64,000 bases of DNA from Adineta steineri (lineage: Eukaryota; Rotifera; Eurotatoria; Adinetida; Adinetidae). Position numbers and translations under genes: made by a program. Positions 1 to 10,918 of the stretch are shown here, piece by piece (position 1 is the first letter of the stretch; every line of letters starts with the position of its first letter). The stretch spans positions 1-64,000 of the forward strand of contig CAJNOI010000318.1 in assembly GCA_905250115.1 (NCBI GenBank), in the 5' to 3' direction. The notes under the pieces were generated by a model. The model saw only the letters and a program-made list of their open reading frames with translations, was not told the origin of the DNA and made no database searches.

Positions 1-458
1 ATATTGATTATATTTTGAACAAGAAGATAGATTGCACATCCCTTCGACTTTCCACAACATACTAATACATGAAACAGAAATGAAATATGTACTTTAAATT
101 AAATGAAGAAACACTCACAGTAGCTGAACATCGATATCCAGGTGTCAAAGTATATAACAGCACACCAGAACCCTGCATAGGCAGTACCGCGCCATGGATC
201 GTACGATAGACCTCCTGCTTCAAGACCTATTATAGCAAGCCAGAGTACAACTTGTAATCCACCCAATACAGCAGGAACAGCAGAAGGAAGAATGTCGTTT
301 ACCGATCGTGCTCGTGGTGGTACCACTGGATAAGGCGCACTATGTTGAGCGTAGGGCTGATGTACATACGTTTGCTGTGTAATCGGCCTCTGTGGATACG
401 ATCTCTGTTCGTATGACTCGTGTGCATAAGGCTGGTTTGGATACTGCTGTCGCTCCAT
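1..458 (-). CDS. Four-helix membrane protein, copy A (partial, runs off the left edge)
   Basis: This is the 5' part of a spliced gene. Exon 1 (458 to 119) starts with ATG and encodes a Gln/Tyr/Pro-rich cytoplasmic-looking N-terminus with repeated PYAH/PYAQ units, then two hydrophobic segments (around VLGGLQVVLWLAIIGLEAGG and the FWCAVIYFDTWISMF stretch). A GTGAGT donor follows at 118, and a TTAG acceptor places exon 2 from 61 leftwards beyond the window. Bases 1-458 are nearly identical to 1942-2344, so this is a tandem copy of the gene at 1463-2344. Relative to copy B its N-terminus has about 18 additional residues of the same PY-rich type. The rest of the protein lies outside the window. 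The family is not recognised; the layout resembles small tetraspan (MARVEL-like) membrane proteins, but no diagnostic motif is present. Function unknown. Confidence 0.8.
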
Positions 459-514
459 CTCAACAAAGAATTCAGGTATCTTTCATTTAATATTACTGTT
501 TTATATAGTAGTGA

Positions 515-920
515 TTAGGAATGTTATTTTATCTTTACTCTATAAATAAAGATAAAGATAATCCTTATTTTAAAAATGAAGATAAAGAAATAAAGTAAAT
601 CTTTAGCTTTATAAACTCAAGATAAAGATAATCTGTGTATTTATAAAATAAAGATAAAGATAATCTTTATTTGCAAATATCCTATAGAACAACAGAATAA
701 ATTTATAAGTGCTCCTTTTTATCATCAAAAAGGATCACACAAGAAACGATATTTACGAAAAATGCTGTTCCATATTTTGTAGTTAACTATATAATATCAT
801 AATTTTTTGTGAGTTACTCTAAGAAAATAAAAAAAAATTTTATGCCTATTTTTATAAGTATAAAGATTATCTTTATTCTTTTTATAAAGTAAAATAAAGA
901 TAAAGTAATATCTCCAGTTA
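515..920. mobile_element. AT-rich MITE-like insertion upstream of copy A
   Basis: The interval of about 406 bp is missing from the otherwise alignable duplicate (junction at 2390/2391), so it is an insertion in A or a deletion in B. Its ends look like imperfect terminal inverted repeats: the left end reads aggaatgttattttatcttt and the reverse complement of the right end reads tggagatattactttatctt. The motif ataaagataaagataatc recurs near 545, 618 and 650 and in inverted form near the right end (about 866-905). No ORF is present. A target-site duplication cannot be resolved with certainty. A short non-autonomous DNA transposon (MITE) is the best reading; family unknown. Confidence 0.5.
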
Positions 921-1462
921 CGATAAATTTTGTGTTCTTATCTAATAATTCTTACAATCATGGGCACGTAAAGTTGTGTAATAATAACAACTCTATGTCC
1001 TTGGAGATGAAGAAGACAAAATTCTTAGAAAAGGTAACTATTGTAAATTAAAACCAGACATTTTTTTACCATAATACTCACTATAAAGGTCTCCCTGAAT
1101 GGGTATGCCTTATCAGTTATGAAACTTTGTAAGAAGAAACCCACTAACGGTGCACCGATCTCGACACAAGAACGCGGCTTGCCGGTTGAAGAACTTCAAC
1201 GTTGTGCTCCTGAAGTTCGTCTGGTGTGGGTGTAGGCCGAGAGTAAAAAAGAGTCATACTGATCGCACACGCACACCCACAAATATGTCCAGGTAGCTCA
1301 TAGTAAAAGTTTCCGATCCGGTCATTGACCGTTTCTAAATACACATAAACTTTAGAGGTGAAATGTTTTTTATGCTTTTATTTATGAATATAGTATTATA
1401 CGAATTATAAAAAAATAATATTTCTTGATTCAACTATATGTTTCAGTTCGAAAAGTTGTATG

Positions 1463-2344
1463 TTAAATATGTGTCTTGTGTACCTCATCATATGGATCTT
1501 GTTCCAGACGAGGTGCCGATTTCGATGGTGACAAATGATGATCAAGATTCGACCTAGGACCATGATTTTCTGGTCGACCTGTATATTCATAACCACGGGT
1601 TAGACTGTCCGGTTGTTGTTGTCTTATTCTGACCGAGTCTACATTATTTTGGTAAGCTGCTTCTACGTGTACAATGTTTGATCTTGCTTTCATGCACAGC
1701 CAAATACTGATAGCAATATATGCAATGATGTAGGCAATGCTTGAGAGAAACATTAATATAGAACAGGCAAGAAGACCCTTAAGTATTGGTAACTTCGCTC
1801 TGCATCCAAGTCCAAAAACACCGAGAATGCCACTAGTCACGTCGATCCAATTAATTGTTATACAGAGAGCACTTGAGAAACACGAACAAGGATTGTTGAC
1901 GAAACCAGCAGTAATCACCATCAGTACGATAGAAAAAATCATATTGATTATATTTTGAACAAGAAGATAGATTGCACATCCCTTCGATTTACCACAACAT
2001 ACTAATATATGAAACAGAAATGAAATATGTACTTTAAGTTAAATTAAGAAACACTTACGGTAGCAGAACATTGATATCCAGGTGTCAAAGTATATAACAG
2101 CACACCAGAACCCTGCATAGGCAGTACCGCGCCATGCATCGTACCATAGACCTCCTGCTTCAAGGCCTATTATAGCAAGCCAGAGTACCACCTGTAATCC
2201 ACCCAATACACCAGGAATAGAAGCAGGAAGAATGTCGTTTACCGTTCGTGCTCGTGGTGGTACCAATGGATAAGGTGCATTATATTGAGCGTAGGGCTGA
2301 TGTGCATAAGGCTGATGTGAATACTGCTGTCGCTCCATCTTCAC
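1463..2344 (-). CDS. Four-helix membrane protein, copy B (complete)
   Basis: Two exons, 2344-2059 and 2001-1463, join in frame (donor GTAAGT, acceptor TTAG; 825 nt, 274 aa). The N-terminus is short and rich in Tyr, Gln and Pro. Hydrophobic segments follow at roughly residues 45-65, 72-92, 100-125 and 160-190. The C-terminal tail is about 75 residues, polar, Ser/Arg/Gln-rich and presumably cytoplasmic. Two Cys pairs are visible: CC just after the second hydrophobic segment and CSC in the loop after the third. The start could also be the second Met (2338). It is a tandem paralogue of copy A. Four membrane segments with a polar tail suggest a tetraspan/MARVEL-type protein; this is inference from topology only and no function can be assigned. 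Confidence 0.82.
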
Positions 2345-2740
2345 AAAAATCGCGTATCTTTCATTTAATACTACTCCTTTATATAGTTGTGATAAATTTT
2401 ATGTTTTTATCTAATAATTATTACATTCATGACCACGTAAAGTTGTGTAAATATAACAACTCTATGTCGTTGTAGATGAAGAAGACAAAATTTTCTCAGA
2501 AAGGGTAACTATTATAAAGTGAAACGCGTCATTTGTTTATCATAATATTCACGATAAAGGTCTCCCTGAGTGGGTGTGTCTTATCAGATATGAAACTTTG
2601 TGGGAAGAAATCCACTAGCCGTGCACCGATATCAACAGACGGACACGGCTTGCCAATTGACGAACTTCATCGCTGTGTTTCTGAAATTAGTTGGATGTAG
2701 GTGTAAAGGATAAATAGAATACCTACACTCACATCCTATT
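1942..2740. repeat. Tandem duplication unit B (gene copy B and upstream region)
   Basis: Partner of unit A. It contains the intron, exon 1 and the upstream flank of copy B, without the ~0.4 kb insertion present in unit A. Similarity fades after about 2740. Confidence 0.8.
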
Positions 2741-3667
2741 CATAAACGGAACTAATTATATTAATATCAAATAAACGAATAAGAAGATTAATCTGCGATA
2801 GAGACGAAGGATTGAAGTAATTCGTTAGTAATACAGTTTTTATATAGTATAATAATTTTTTTAAATTATTCTATACAGATTGATTGTTCAGATTAGGTTA
2901 CCTGTGTTTGAATAATTTTACTTCTCTTTCTGAACAATCTTCAATTATTATTGAATCAATTTTTCTGACTAAAATTAGACAAATTCTGTTTTTTATTATT
3001 TAGACTGTATCTTTGAATAATATTTTGTCATTTTAAATATCTCGAAACGCAAAAAAAAGTAATGTCCACAGGCAAGACTATCGCGGTTCAAAATAAAAAC
3101 CTTTTATGTGTGCATCAAGAAAGTAAGAAAATTCGCTCAGGACTACATAAATGCTTTGATTCACACGTTTCATGATAAAGAACTACTTTTGAGTCTTCAT
3201 TGATAATAGATTTTAACAAATCCTGATTATTAGATAACAAAAAAAAATTCCTCTGAGCGATGTCATGTATTTAGTAGTAATTGTCTAGACTATTTTCTAT
3301 TCAGCATGAATAATTGCACGTAATGATTACATAATAATAACGTCCATGAAAAACGGTTTAATAGACACAATTAACAAGTATTTTTATAAAACTAATTTTG
3401 TAGCTTCCAAATTGAGGCTAAAGATCAAACCAGTTAGCAGATCGATAGAGACAGTGATGGTGGAAAGTTATGTTTATTCATCAGATATATATTCTTTACA
3501 ATAAAATTCTGTATAAGAAAAAAAGTTAATAACAATTGTTAGTATATGTATTCAGATAAAATGACATTATAAAGTAATATTTGTTGGGTATATAATTTTA
3601 TAATCTCTAATTGATGTTTTTCTTTTTTTCCGAAGTCATTTAATAAGATTATATTAAAAAGAAAATG
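2741..3667. other. Intergenic, no gene seen
   Basis: AT-rich DNA between the duplicated tetraspan unit and the 3' end of the ubiquitin-like gene. No convincing ORF, RNA gene or repeat was recognised. Confidence 0.5.
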
Positions 3668-3988
3668 TCACTCAGATTGTTCTGAAGATGAAGATGATGA
3701 GTCCGATTTCCAATTTTTAGTGTCATCCATAAGTATATTTGAATTACCAAGGACGTGTGGTGGTGCTTGATTTTTTGTTAAACCATAACGTTTAAGTGTT
3801 CGTTTGCTTCTAAGTACTTTACCTTGATAAATAAGTCGACAACCTTCATCAAATTGCGGTGGTAGTTTTTCTCGAATTTCCGTTTTTAATTCTTTTACTG
3901 TTATCTTCTCATTAACAAGTAAAATAACGGATTTATCATCCGATTTGCGTGTTATCGTTACTTGGATTTGATTTGGCGCAGCCGTCAT
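3668..3988 (-). CDS. Ubiquitin-like domain protein, 106 aa
   Basis: Single-exon ORF. The reading frame stays open upstream to 4150, but the Met at 3988 (MTAAPNQIQV) is preferred because the ubiquitin-like fold begins right after it. Residues about 7-80 follow the ubiquitin pattern: a first beta strand (IQVTITRK), a helix KELKTEIREKLPP, then RLIYQGKVLRSKRTLKRYGL, which matches the ubiquitin LIFAGKQLEDGRTLSDYNI stretch. There is no C-terminal diglycine for conjugation; the protein ends in an acidic Ser-rich tail (SDSSSSSSEQSE). It is therefore more likely a non-conjugated ubiquitin-domain protein than a modifier. The exact orthologue is not recognised. Confidence 0.75.
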   Translation of the reverse strand: MTAAPNQIQVTITRKSDDKSVILLVNEKITVKELKTEIREKLPPQFDEGCRLIYQGKVLRSKRTLKRYGLTKNQAPPHVLGNSNILMDDTKNWKSDSSSSSSEQSE

Positions 3989-4318
3989 TTTGAAAATAAA
4001 CACAATATTAATCGATCCGGATGAGAGAATACGAAGAGAGCGAAGAAAAAGAATATATGATTTATGTATCTTTTGAATAGAAGAACACAAAATTTTTCTT
4101 TCCTTAACACATTGATAGTAAACATGTGTCTTTTTTTTACTTTTCTTCATTTATTCGAGCTCTATCTATGGATTAATAATAATGTTGAGTACAAATATTT
4201 CGTACTCAATATTCAGTTTAATATTTTCGAAAAAAAAAATGATTCATATCACACTTTGACAAAATAGAAAAAAAACAATAATCGAGCACCTCAGGATCAA
4301 ATTCACACATATTAATAT
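3989..4318. other. Short intergenic gap
   Basis: 330 bp between the start of the ubiquitin-like gene and the stop of the acetyltransferase, both on the minus strand. It should hold the ubiquitin-like gene's promoter and the acetyltransferase 3' UTR. A poly-A-rich run lies near 4230-4275. Nothing else seen. Confidence 0.5.
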
Positions 4319-5393
4319 TTAAATTAACGAAAGCCAATCATCTGTTATAGCCCAAATACGTTCAAAACTTTTTCCATGAAATAAATTTACATTTCCCGTA
4401 TGAACACGATGAAGAATATCAGTTTGTTTAAAATATTTTGATTCAAACATTTTAATTGCAATTCGATTATCTTCAGGTATTGATACTAACATCATACCAT
4501 CATAATCAATAGCACATTGTCTTAGTAATAAAAAAGCTATATTTAAATTATCAGCATACAATGGTCCACATTTAATAAATGCTTGACTAAAATTTAAAAT
4601 AATATAACCTAATATAGAATTTGTTTTTATCGAACGTGCAACATAACCCGCTATAGAATATGTATGTTCACGTAATTGTTCAAAATAATTTATTCGATAT
4701 GTTGGATAAATTTGATGATCATATGTAGCAACATCAAGTATATCAGAAGATTCAAACAATTGTAAATGAATATCATTTTCATCAAGATTTGCTATATGAA
4801 AAAATTCACTAAGTTTACCAGTAAGATTAACTAAAGAAAATGATGCTTGAAAACCATAACGAATATAAAATGGTAAATGTTTTGTTAAAATATTTGCATG
4901 AATAATTTTTGTTTCATCGGATTTAAGATTTAAAACATAATTTGTTATTAATTCACCAATACCAAATTTCCTATAATCCGGACGAACATAAACTAGACCA
5001 AGCATTAATATTGATGGAGTAGAATTATTATTAAAATTCCATTGATTTATAGATGCATGAGCTAAAAGACCATGTTTAGATATAATTACATATGAATGTT
5101 TAGGTCGAAATGCATAGTAATACATTGAAAAATCAATTGCTGCACTATGAAATAGTGTACAATCAGTAAAGAAAGCTCGAATATCATAGATATCACGAGA
5201 TATCATTGGACGTATAAATAGATTAAGTGATTCGATTTTTTCATCTCTAAAATAATAATAGATATGATAAAAAAACTATTAATGTTTCTCTTGAGAATTT
5301 ATTTTTGTTTATTTTACCTATAGAGCCAAAAGGAATATTGACTTGTTGATGTTGATGCAATAGAACAACAGGATATCTCGCCAGTGCAATCAT
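4319..5393 (-). CDS. GNAT-family N-acetyltransferase (two-lobed, YitH/DUF1248-like)
   Basis: Two exons: about 5393-5318 and 5244-4319 (333 aa). The acetyl-CoA signature of GNAT enzymes is visible in VRPDYRKFGIGELIT (R/Q-x-x-G-x-G/A type), followed by FYIRYGFQ, the usual end of the fold. The C-terminal half (GYIILN, GPLYADN, LVSIPEDNRIAIKMFESKYF) has the pattern of the second lobe of YitH-like acetyltransferases, where a Pro-x-x-N-x-x-A segment is common. The start is ambiguous. ATG 5393 with an acceptor ending at 5245 gives a leader beginning MIALARYPVVLL; ATG 5403 with the acceptor two bases earlier gives another open leader in a different frame (337 aa). Both are open through the junction. 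Substrate unknown. Confidence 0.8.
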
Positions 5394-6131
5394 GATCAGA
5401 CATTATTAATGAGATACGTATATATATATATTGATGATAATAGAGAATAAATCAAGTAAATAAACGTACAAGTTAATAATGTTAAAATCTCTTTATATTT
5501 GCATTATAATTCGTAACACATTTGATGTGTTACGTTAATACTATGCGATGACCCTATCCAATTGTGTATGTATGTCTAGTGATAGTTCCATTAGAAACAG
5601 TGGCATCAATAGAAGGATAAAGAAGCAAGCGAGAGAGAGAGAGAGAGGGAGGAAGAGAAGGATTACTCTTTCTTCTTTCCCCTATCTTTTTCTCTGTTTT
5701 GTCGATCTATCGCTTGCTTCCTTTCTATTGCTATATGATCAATCCGAACGAGAATTTATTTAGAATAATAACAAAGTCAACACAATGAAAGAATAACAAT
5801 GATAGTAATAGTAGATAGGCAAGGCAAGAAGCAAAGAAGAAGAAAAAAAAGAATACTTTTTTCATATACTATACTCTAGTTCCGTTTCTATTACAGATAT
5901 TCTCTTTTCTTTCTATTGGATATCAGTCATCTTCTCGTTGCTCGTTATTCTTACGGCCTTTTACCCTATATATATATATATATATAAATAATCTTTATGT
6001 CGTCAATATAATATAAACAAAAAAAGAAAACCATCTGTCTGTATTTATGTCATTGAATTTTATAGCGCGTTTCATAAACTAATATATATATCTATATCTA
6101 TATAATTTTCAAACTAATTTCTATAAATATA
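5394..6131. other. Divergent intergenic region with simple repeats
   Basis: Lies between the acetyltransferase (minus) and the PA28 gene (plus), so both promoters are expected here. It holds a GA run at about 5631-5649, pyrimidine-rich tracts, and a TA run at about 5967-5987. A 71-codon frame at 5548-5763 is simple-sequence DNA and not believed to be a gene. Confidence 0.5.
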
Positions 6132-6836
6132 ATGCGTTCGACAGTAAAAAAAGTTCGTCAAAAACAATCAACATCATTAGTATCTCATTCATCAATAGAA
6201 TTATCAAATATGACAGGCGATAGTTTTCTAGTTCTAAATACTGAATCACTTGAACAATCCATAAAAACTAATGTTGAATCTGATGTTTTATTTAATTTAT
6301 TAACATATGCTAAACAATTAAATGAACTTATTTATAATGATGAACGTTTTTCAAAAGATTATTTTAAAGAAATTGAAAAAAATATCTCAAATTCATCGTC
6401 AAATAAATTTCTAAATGAATTAATAAAAATAATTGAATTTTATTTCGAAAAATATTTATTATCATCAATTCATCTTCGATGTTATATACAATTACATGTA
6501 CCATCAAATGAATCAGGTAATAATCAAGGTGTTAATATTCAAAAACAAATTTTAAAAGAAATTCAAGAAATGGAAACAATTATTGAAGCAAATGAAAATT
6601 TATTTTTTGATTATTATAAAAAACATTATGAAATATTAAAATATTTAAATAAATATCCATTTATTGAAGATTATCATTTATATTTAATTGAATATGAACG
6701 AAAAATTTTCGATGATATACGTTCAATTCTATTAGAATTACGAACTATTTTTTTAAAAACATATGATATTATTCGAAAAAATTTAACTAAAATTCAAATG
6801 CCTAGAAATCAAGAAAATATTTCAATGATTAATTAA
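6132..6836 (+). CDS. PA28/REG proteasome activator subunit (PSME3-like)
   Basis: Single exon, 234 aa, close to the ~250 aa of REG family subunits. The 11S activator binds the end rings of the 20S proteasome and opens the gate, stimulating ATP-independent peptide hydrolysis. Sequence support is good. An N-terminal helix region (about 35-80) is followed by a Ser/Asn-rich linker. The C-terminal domain carries the hallmark run NESGNNQGVNIQ, equivalent to EDGNNFGVSIQ in REG gamma, then a KYPFIEDYHLYLIEYE helix matching AKYPHVEDYRRTV. The last part (LLELRTIFLKTYDIIRKNL..MPRN) corresponds to the REG C-terminal helix, and the extreme end SMIN resembles the activating tail. No introns, unlike most neighbours. 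Single-copy REG genes in invertebrates are usually gamma-like and nuclear; that location is inferred. Confidence 0.88.
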   Translation: MRSTVKKVRQKQSTSLVSHSSIELSNMTGDSFLVLNTESLEQSIKTNVESDVLFNLLTYAKQLNELIYNDERFSKDYFKEIEKNISNSSSNKFLNELIKIIEFYFEKYLLSSIHLRCYIQLHVPSNESGNNQGVNIQKQILKEIQEMETIIEANENLFFDYYKKHYEILKYLNKYPFIEDYHLYLIEYERKIFDDIRSILLELRTIFLKTYDIIRKNLTKIQMPRNQENISMIN

Positions 6837-7584
6837 AACATAGGAAAAGAGAAATATTCATTTACTAATGGTTAATAAACTTGATAAGCATACTAAATAA
6901 TACGTTTTCTAGCAAATCTCTTGACAATTTCTTTTCGATTATGTCAGTTTATGATAAATAACTAAATGTCATCAACCTTAAAAAACTCATTCATCATTGA
7001 TGATAAAATTGCTCGATCGATATATCAAATATAAATTTATTACAATTGCTTTGTTTTGACGTATAATCTTCTTTAACGAAAATATATATGATAATCTCTA
7101 AAGTAAAATTGAATTAATAGATTATTTTCTATTCAATTAGAAAATACTTGAATAAAAAGATAAAATTAAGGATATTTTTACTATATCGAAAGTTCGTGTG
7201 ACTCGTTCTCATAAATTTTTAGACAAGTAAGGAAAAAAATGATGTATGACATATCATTATATCAGAAGTAAAAGAAACTGTTTATTTTGTAATAAAGTGA
7301 AAGATTCTCATGTTTTCTGATAATAAATCTAGAAAGAATTCCATAGAAAAAACTGCAATTTATCATATAAACATCGTAAATGAAAAGACTCGGATAATGA
7401 TTGCTTAGAGTAATGATTTAATTTTATTATCTAGAATAGCTGAATTTAATAACATAATAACTGTTTAACACACATATATATCACATAGAAAAAAATCACC
7501 GAATTAATTAACATTTATGCAAAGTTACATAAAACAGAATGTCCAAAATAGTTTTTTTTTTGTTTTGTAATAGAGTATAGAAAT
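6837..7584. other. Convergent intergenic region
   Basis: Between the 3' ends of the PA28 gene and the Aurora kinase gene. AT-rich, with no ORF of interest and no recognised repeat family. Confidence 0.5.
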
Positions 7585-9619
7585 TTAATTTTCTCTATTC
7601 AATGTTTTCTTTCGTTTAACATAGCTATCTTCAATAGCAGCTATATCTGCATTTTTTGTTATCCAAACATGTTGTGCAACATCTTTCAAAGGTAAACGAT
7701 CAGCTGGATTTCGACGAAGTAACTAAAAATAATCAAATCAATATTTTGCTTAATATAAAAGAATAATTATAATTTTTTACTTTTGTAATTAAATCACGAA
7801 GATCAGTTGATGTTCCTGTTGGAAATGTTAATTCAATTGATCGTATCATTCGAATTGTTTCATGTTGAGTTTGACTATCAAATGGTGGTTTACCAATTAT
7901 CTATAAAAAAACAAATAAATAATAACCCATTCGTAGATAGTTTTATAATTACCATTTCATAAGTAAGAACACCAAGACACCAAAGATCTATTTTTTCATC
8001 ATAACCATTTCCATTAAGCATTTCTGGTGGTAAATAATCTAATGTACCACAAAGAGTAGTTCGTCTTAAAAAATAAATATATATTCATTTTTTTCTCTCA
8101 AGAAACAAATCTAATCAAATAATATTACTTGCATGTTGACGTACTTTCTGCTGACCAACCAAAATCCGCTGAAAAAAAAACTTATTTTAATGATAATTTA
8201 TAATTTAAACACCTACCTAATTTTAAAATACCATATTTTCCAATTAGAATATTTTCTGGTTTGATATCTACAATAATTGAACTTATACATATTTCTGATA
8301 TCTATTTAATTATTCAAGCATACCTCTAAATCGAAAAATAGAAACAAAATTAAAATATTTCTTTTAAAAATCATATATTCATACCGATGAATGACTCGTT
8401 TTGTATGTAAATAATTTAAAGCATTACAAAGTTGATAGACATACTGAAAAAGTTAATTTGAATTTTGTAAAAGATTGAAATAAATAATTATTCTTACACC
8501 AGCAGCTTCACTTTCACGAAGAACTTTTTCAGTTTGCATACGTCGATATAATTCTCCACCAGGTGCATATTCAAGTAATAAATAAATTCGTTGTTCATCA
8601 TGAAAAAATCCATAAAGACGGAGAATATTTGGATGTCTATAATCGATCTATTCGTTAATAATAAAGTTAAGAAGAACAAAAAACTTGAACATACTTAAGA
8701 TTCGATTGAATTTCTATTTCACGTTTTACTTGTTGTTCCATTTTAGAATTTTTCAATTGTGCTTTAAATAATATCTAAAAGAATTTGATTGTGAATATCA
8801 AAGATATTAGCTTATATTTCTTACTTTAAGTGCTACAACAAATCGTGTTTGTTTTTCTCGACCACAATAAACATAACCAAATCGACCACGCCCCAATAAA
8901 TTACCAATTTCAAAATCTTCAACTGTCCAACTTGACGATTTTCTATGAGAAATAATATTAATATGATTAAATCTGATTTTTATCTATTAAAGAATTATAC
9001 TTGATGACACTAAGCTTCGTGCTATGATTTGCTTTTCTAAGTAGAAACTATCAACCCAATTATTTAATTAGACGTTGACATCTCTCTGTATCTTTAAGTG
9101 TTTATCATTATAAAAGTATCAACTAGGCTATGCTATCTCTCATCAGTATATAAATCATTTATAAAATATTGTAGAGAAAGTGTTGACAAAAGTTTGAGGC
9201 CTACTATAATTCTCTGTTATTTCACAAATAGTTAATATATACATACGGTATTTTTTTCTCTTCATTATTAATTGTTAGTAATATATCTGATGATGATGAT
9301 GACGGCGGTGGTGTTGTTGGTGATGGAGTAATATCGGATCTTAATAAACAATCAAAAGAAGTTTTACTTCATAGAAAAAATATTTTGTTTGATTAATATA
9401 CTTTAATGATATTTCTGTTGATGGAAATGGTGGTGAAGCCATATTTTCTTTACTTTCTTCATGATCAATTACTTCAGTATTTATTACAACTTTTTCAACA
9501 GTAACAGTAGTATTATTCGAAGATTTATTTTGTGCATCTTGTTGTTGTTGGTTATTATTGTTAACCTTTGAATTTGATGATGTTTTATGACTTGAAAAGA
9601 ATCGTTTAATTGCCGACAT
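7585..9619 (-). CDS. AURK: Aurora-type serine/threonine kinase
   Basis: Multi-exon gene, roughly 390 aa. Aurora kinases control centrosomes, spindle and chromosome segregation. Exon 1 (from 9619) and exon 2 encode a disordered Ser/Asn/Gln-rich N-terminus. The kinase domain then starts at about 8940 with [22 protein letters not shown], split here as WTVEDFEIG and GRGRFG. Other landmarks are VVALK with the catalytic Lys, [13 protein letters not shown], a hinge [33 protein letters not shown], and the diagnostic Aurora activation segment [15 protein letters not shown]. Next come [15 protein letters not shown] and the C-lobe end [24 protein letters not shown] and [12 protein letters not shown] separate Aurora from Polo and PKA kinases. 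The C-terminal tail is short. Introns of about 50-60 nt interrupt the domain in at least eight places. It diverges from ROPN1L across 329 bp. Aurora A versus B cannot be decided. Confidence 0.93.
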
Positions 9620-9948
9620 TGAAAATTATATAATAAATGATAAACGATGATATTATGTTGAATTCTTTGTTTCGAGCCTGACGAATATATTGACGAATAA
9701 AATCATTGTGCGCTACTTTCTATTCCTTATAAAATTAGCTAAATAGATTATAAAAAATTGTTTATTCCTAATAAAATAGAAAATTAAATAAAAATATTTA
9801 TTAAAAAATATGAAAAATCTTTTCTATTCTATAATTAAATGAGGAGCGAGTGTTAAGGATGAGTGGTTATCAATGGCAGAAATGTGTTGACATGTTTACA
9901 GCTTATTAACCCCTATTCATTTTTCATTCTGATAGACTCAATAAAATC
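9620..9948. promoter_or_regulatory. Divergent promoter gap between Aurora kinase and ROPN1L
   Basis: The two start codons face away from each other across 329 bp, so this AT-rich gap must hold both 5' UTRs and promoters. No specific factor site is claimed. Confidence 0.5.
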
Positions 9949-10918
9949 ATGTCGACAGCAACAGGAACAGCAACAGCAACGAATTACACTGATGAACCCT
10001 ATTATACAAGCGAACAAATACCTATTCCACCTGAATTGCCTGATATTCTTCTTCAATTTTCTAAAGCTGCTATCCGTACACAACCAACTGATGTACTTGC
10101 TTGGAGTGCTGCGTATGTTTTAATTTTTTTTTTTGCATATAATATTTTTTTATTGTATATAACTATAGATATTTTCGAGCATTAGCAAATGGTGAAACAC
10201 CACCGGTCAAAGAACGTAAGGATATACTTAATTAATAATTAATAGAGAAAAAACTATGAACAACATTTTTTAATTAGGTCTTGAAATGCCATTAGCTACA
10301 CAAAAAATTGATACAGGTCTTTCAATGGGTATATTAAAAATATTACATAAACAAGTAAGTAAAAAACAGGCAGTATATGAAATGATTAACATAATTTCAT
10401 TTTATTGAGAAATATTTATTGGGTGGATAGAATCTTAATACATTTTTTTATAGCTTTCACCTAAAGGTAAATTATCATTACAAGAAATTCAAAATAAATG
10501 TGATGATTTAAAAATTCCACGTGAACAATTTGATGATATTGTACAAATTGGTGCATTCAATGGAGAAGTACAATGGGATTCGTTTCTTGCTATTGCTGTA
10601 TCAAAATTAGCTAAAGTAATATTTTATATGAATTCATAATTTTATTCTATTTATTTTTAATTACTTTAGAATATAACTGATACATTAACTAAAATCTGCG
10701 AATTACTAACAAGTGATCCACCAGGTGCTAATGCTCGTATACCATTTGAGCAATGGAAAAAATACTATCGATATTTAGCTGAACTTGATGGAGATATTAA
10801 GGAACAACATATGAAGCAAGTTATCGATTATTTAGCTAATGAATGGGTTATTCGACAAAATGGCATGATTCATCCAAGAAATTTCATTCACCCAGAATGT
10901 CCCAAACTTGAAGAATAA
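9949..10918 (+). CDS. ROPN1L: Ropporin-1-like protein (RIIa-fold radial spoke protein)
   Basis: Five exons (9949-10112, 10169-10215, 10278-10354, 10454-10615, 10670-10918) join in frame to 232 aa, matching human ROPN1L (~230 aa). After a short Thr/Ala-rich leader, residues about 20-60 (IPIPPELPDILLQFSKAAIRT and TDVLAWSAAYF) form the RIIa dimerisation/docking fold that binds amphipathic helices of A-kinase anchoring and radial spoke proteins. Downstream EMPLATQKIDTGLS, LLTSDPPGANARIPFEQW and YRYLAELD follow ROPN1L closely (compare EILTDDPEGGPARIPF). The product is expected in motile cilia and sperm flagella, in the radial spoke stalk. It is convergent with the Cys/His-repeat gene. A possible AATAAA signal lies near 10963. 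Confidence 0.93.

Larger units (their letters stand above)
1..1340. repeat. Tandem duplication unit A (gene copy A and upstream region)
   Basis: Bases 1-510 align closely with 1942-2390, and bases 921-~1300 align with 2391-~2740. Both the first exon and about 350 bp of the upstream flank are therefore duplicated. The exon is more conserved than the upstream flank. The alignment is interrupted only by the insertion at about 515-920. The partner unit is 1942-2740, and the duplication presumably extends left of the window. Confidence 0.85.

Noticed and set aside
1225-1245. GTGTGGGTG string resembling bdelloid telomere repeat (TGTGGG)
   Set aside because: Only one partial unit; no tandem array.
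1144-1344. Minus-strand 66-codon ORF with Cys and Pro residues
   Set aside because: It sits in the duplicated upstream flank, and the matching position in the other copy is not open.
5548-5763. 71-codon ORF with Arg/Glu run
   Set aside because: Encoded by a GA simple repeat and pyrimidine tract; no support.
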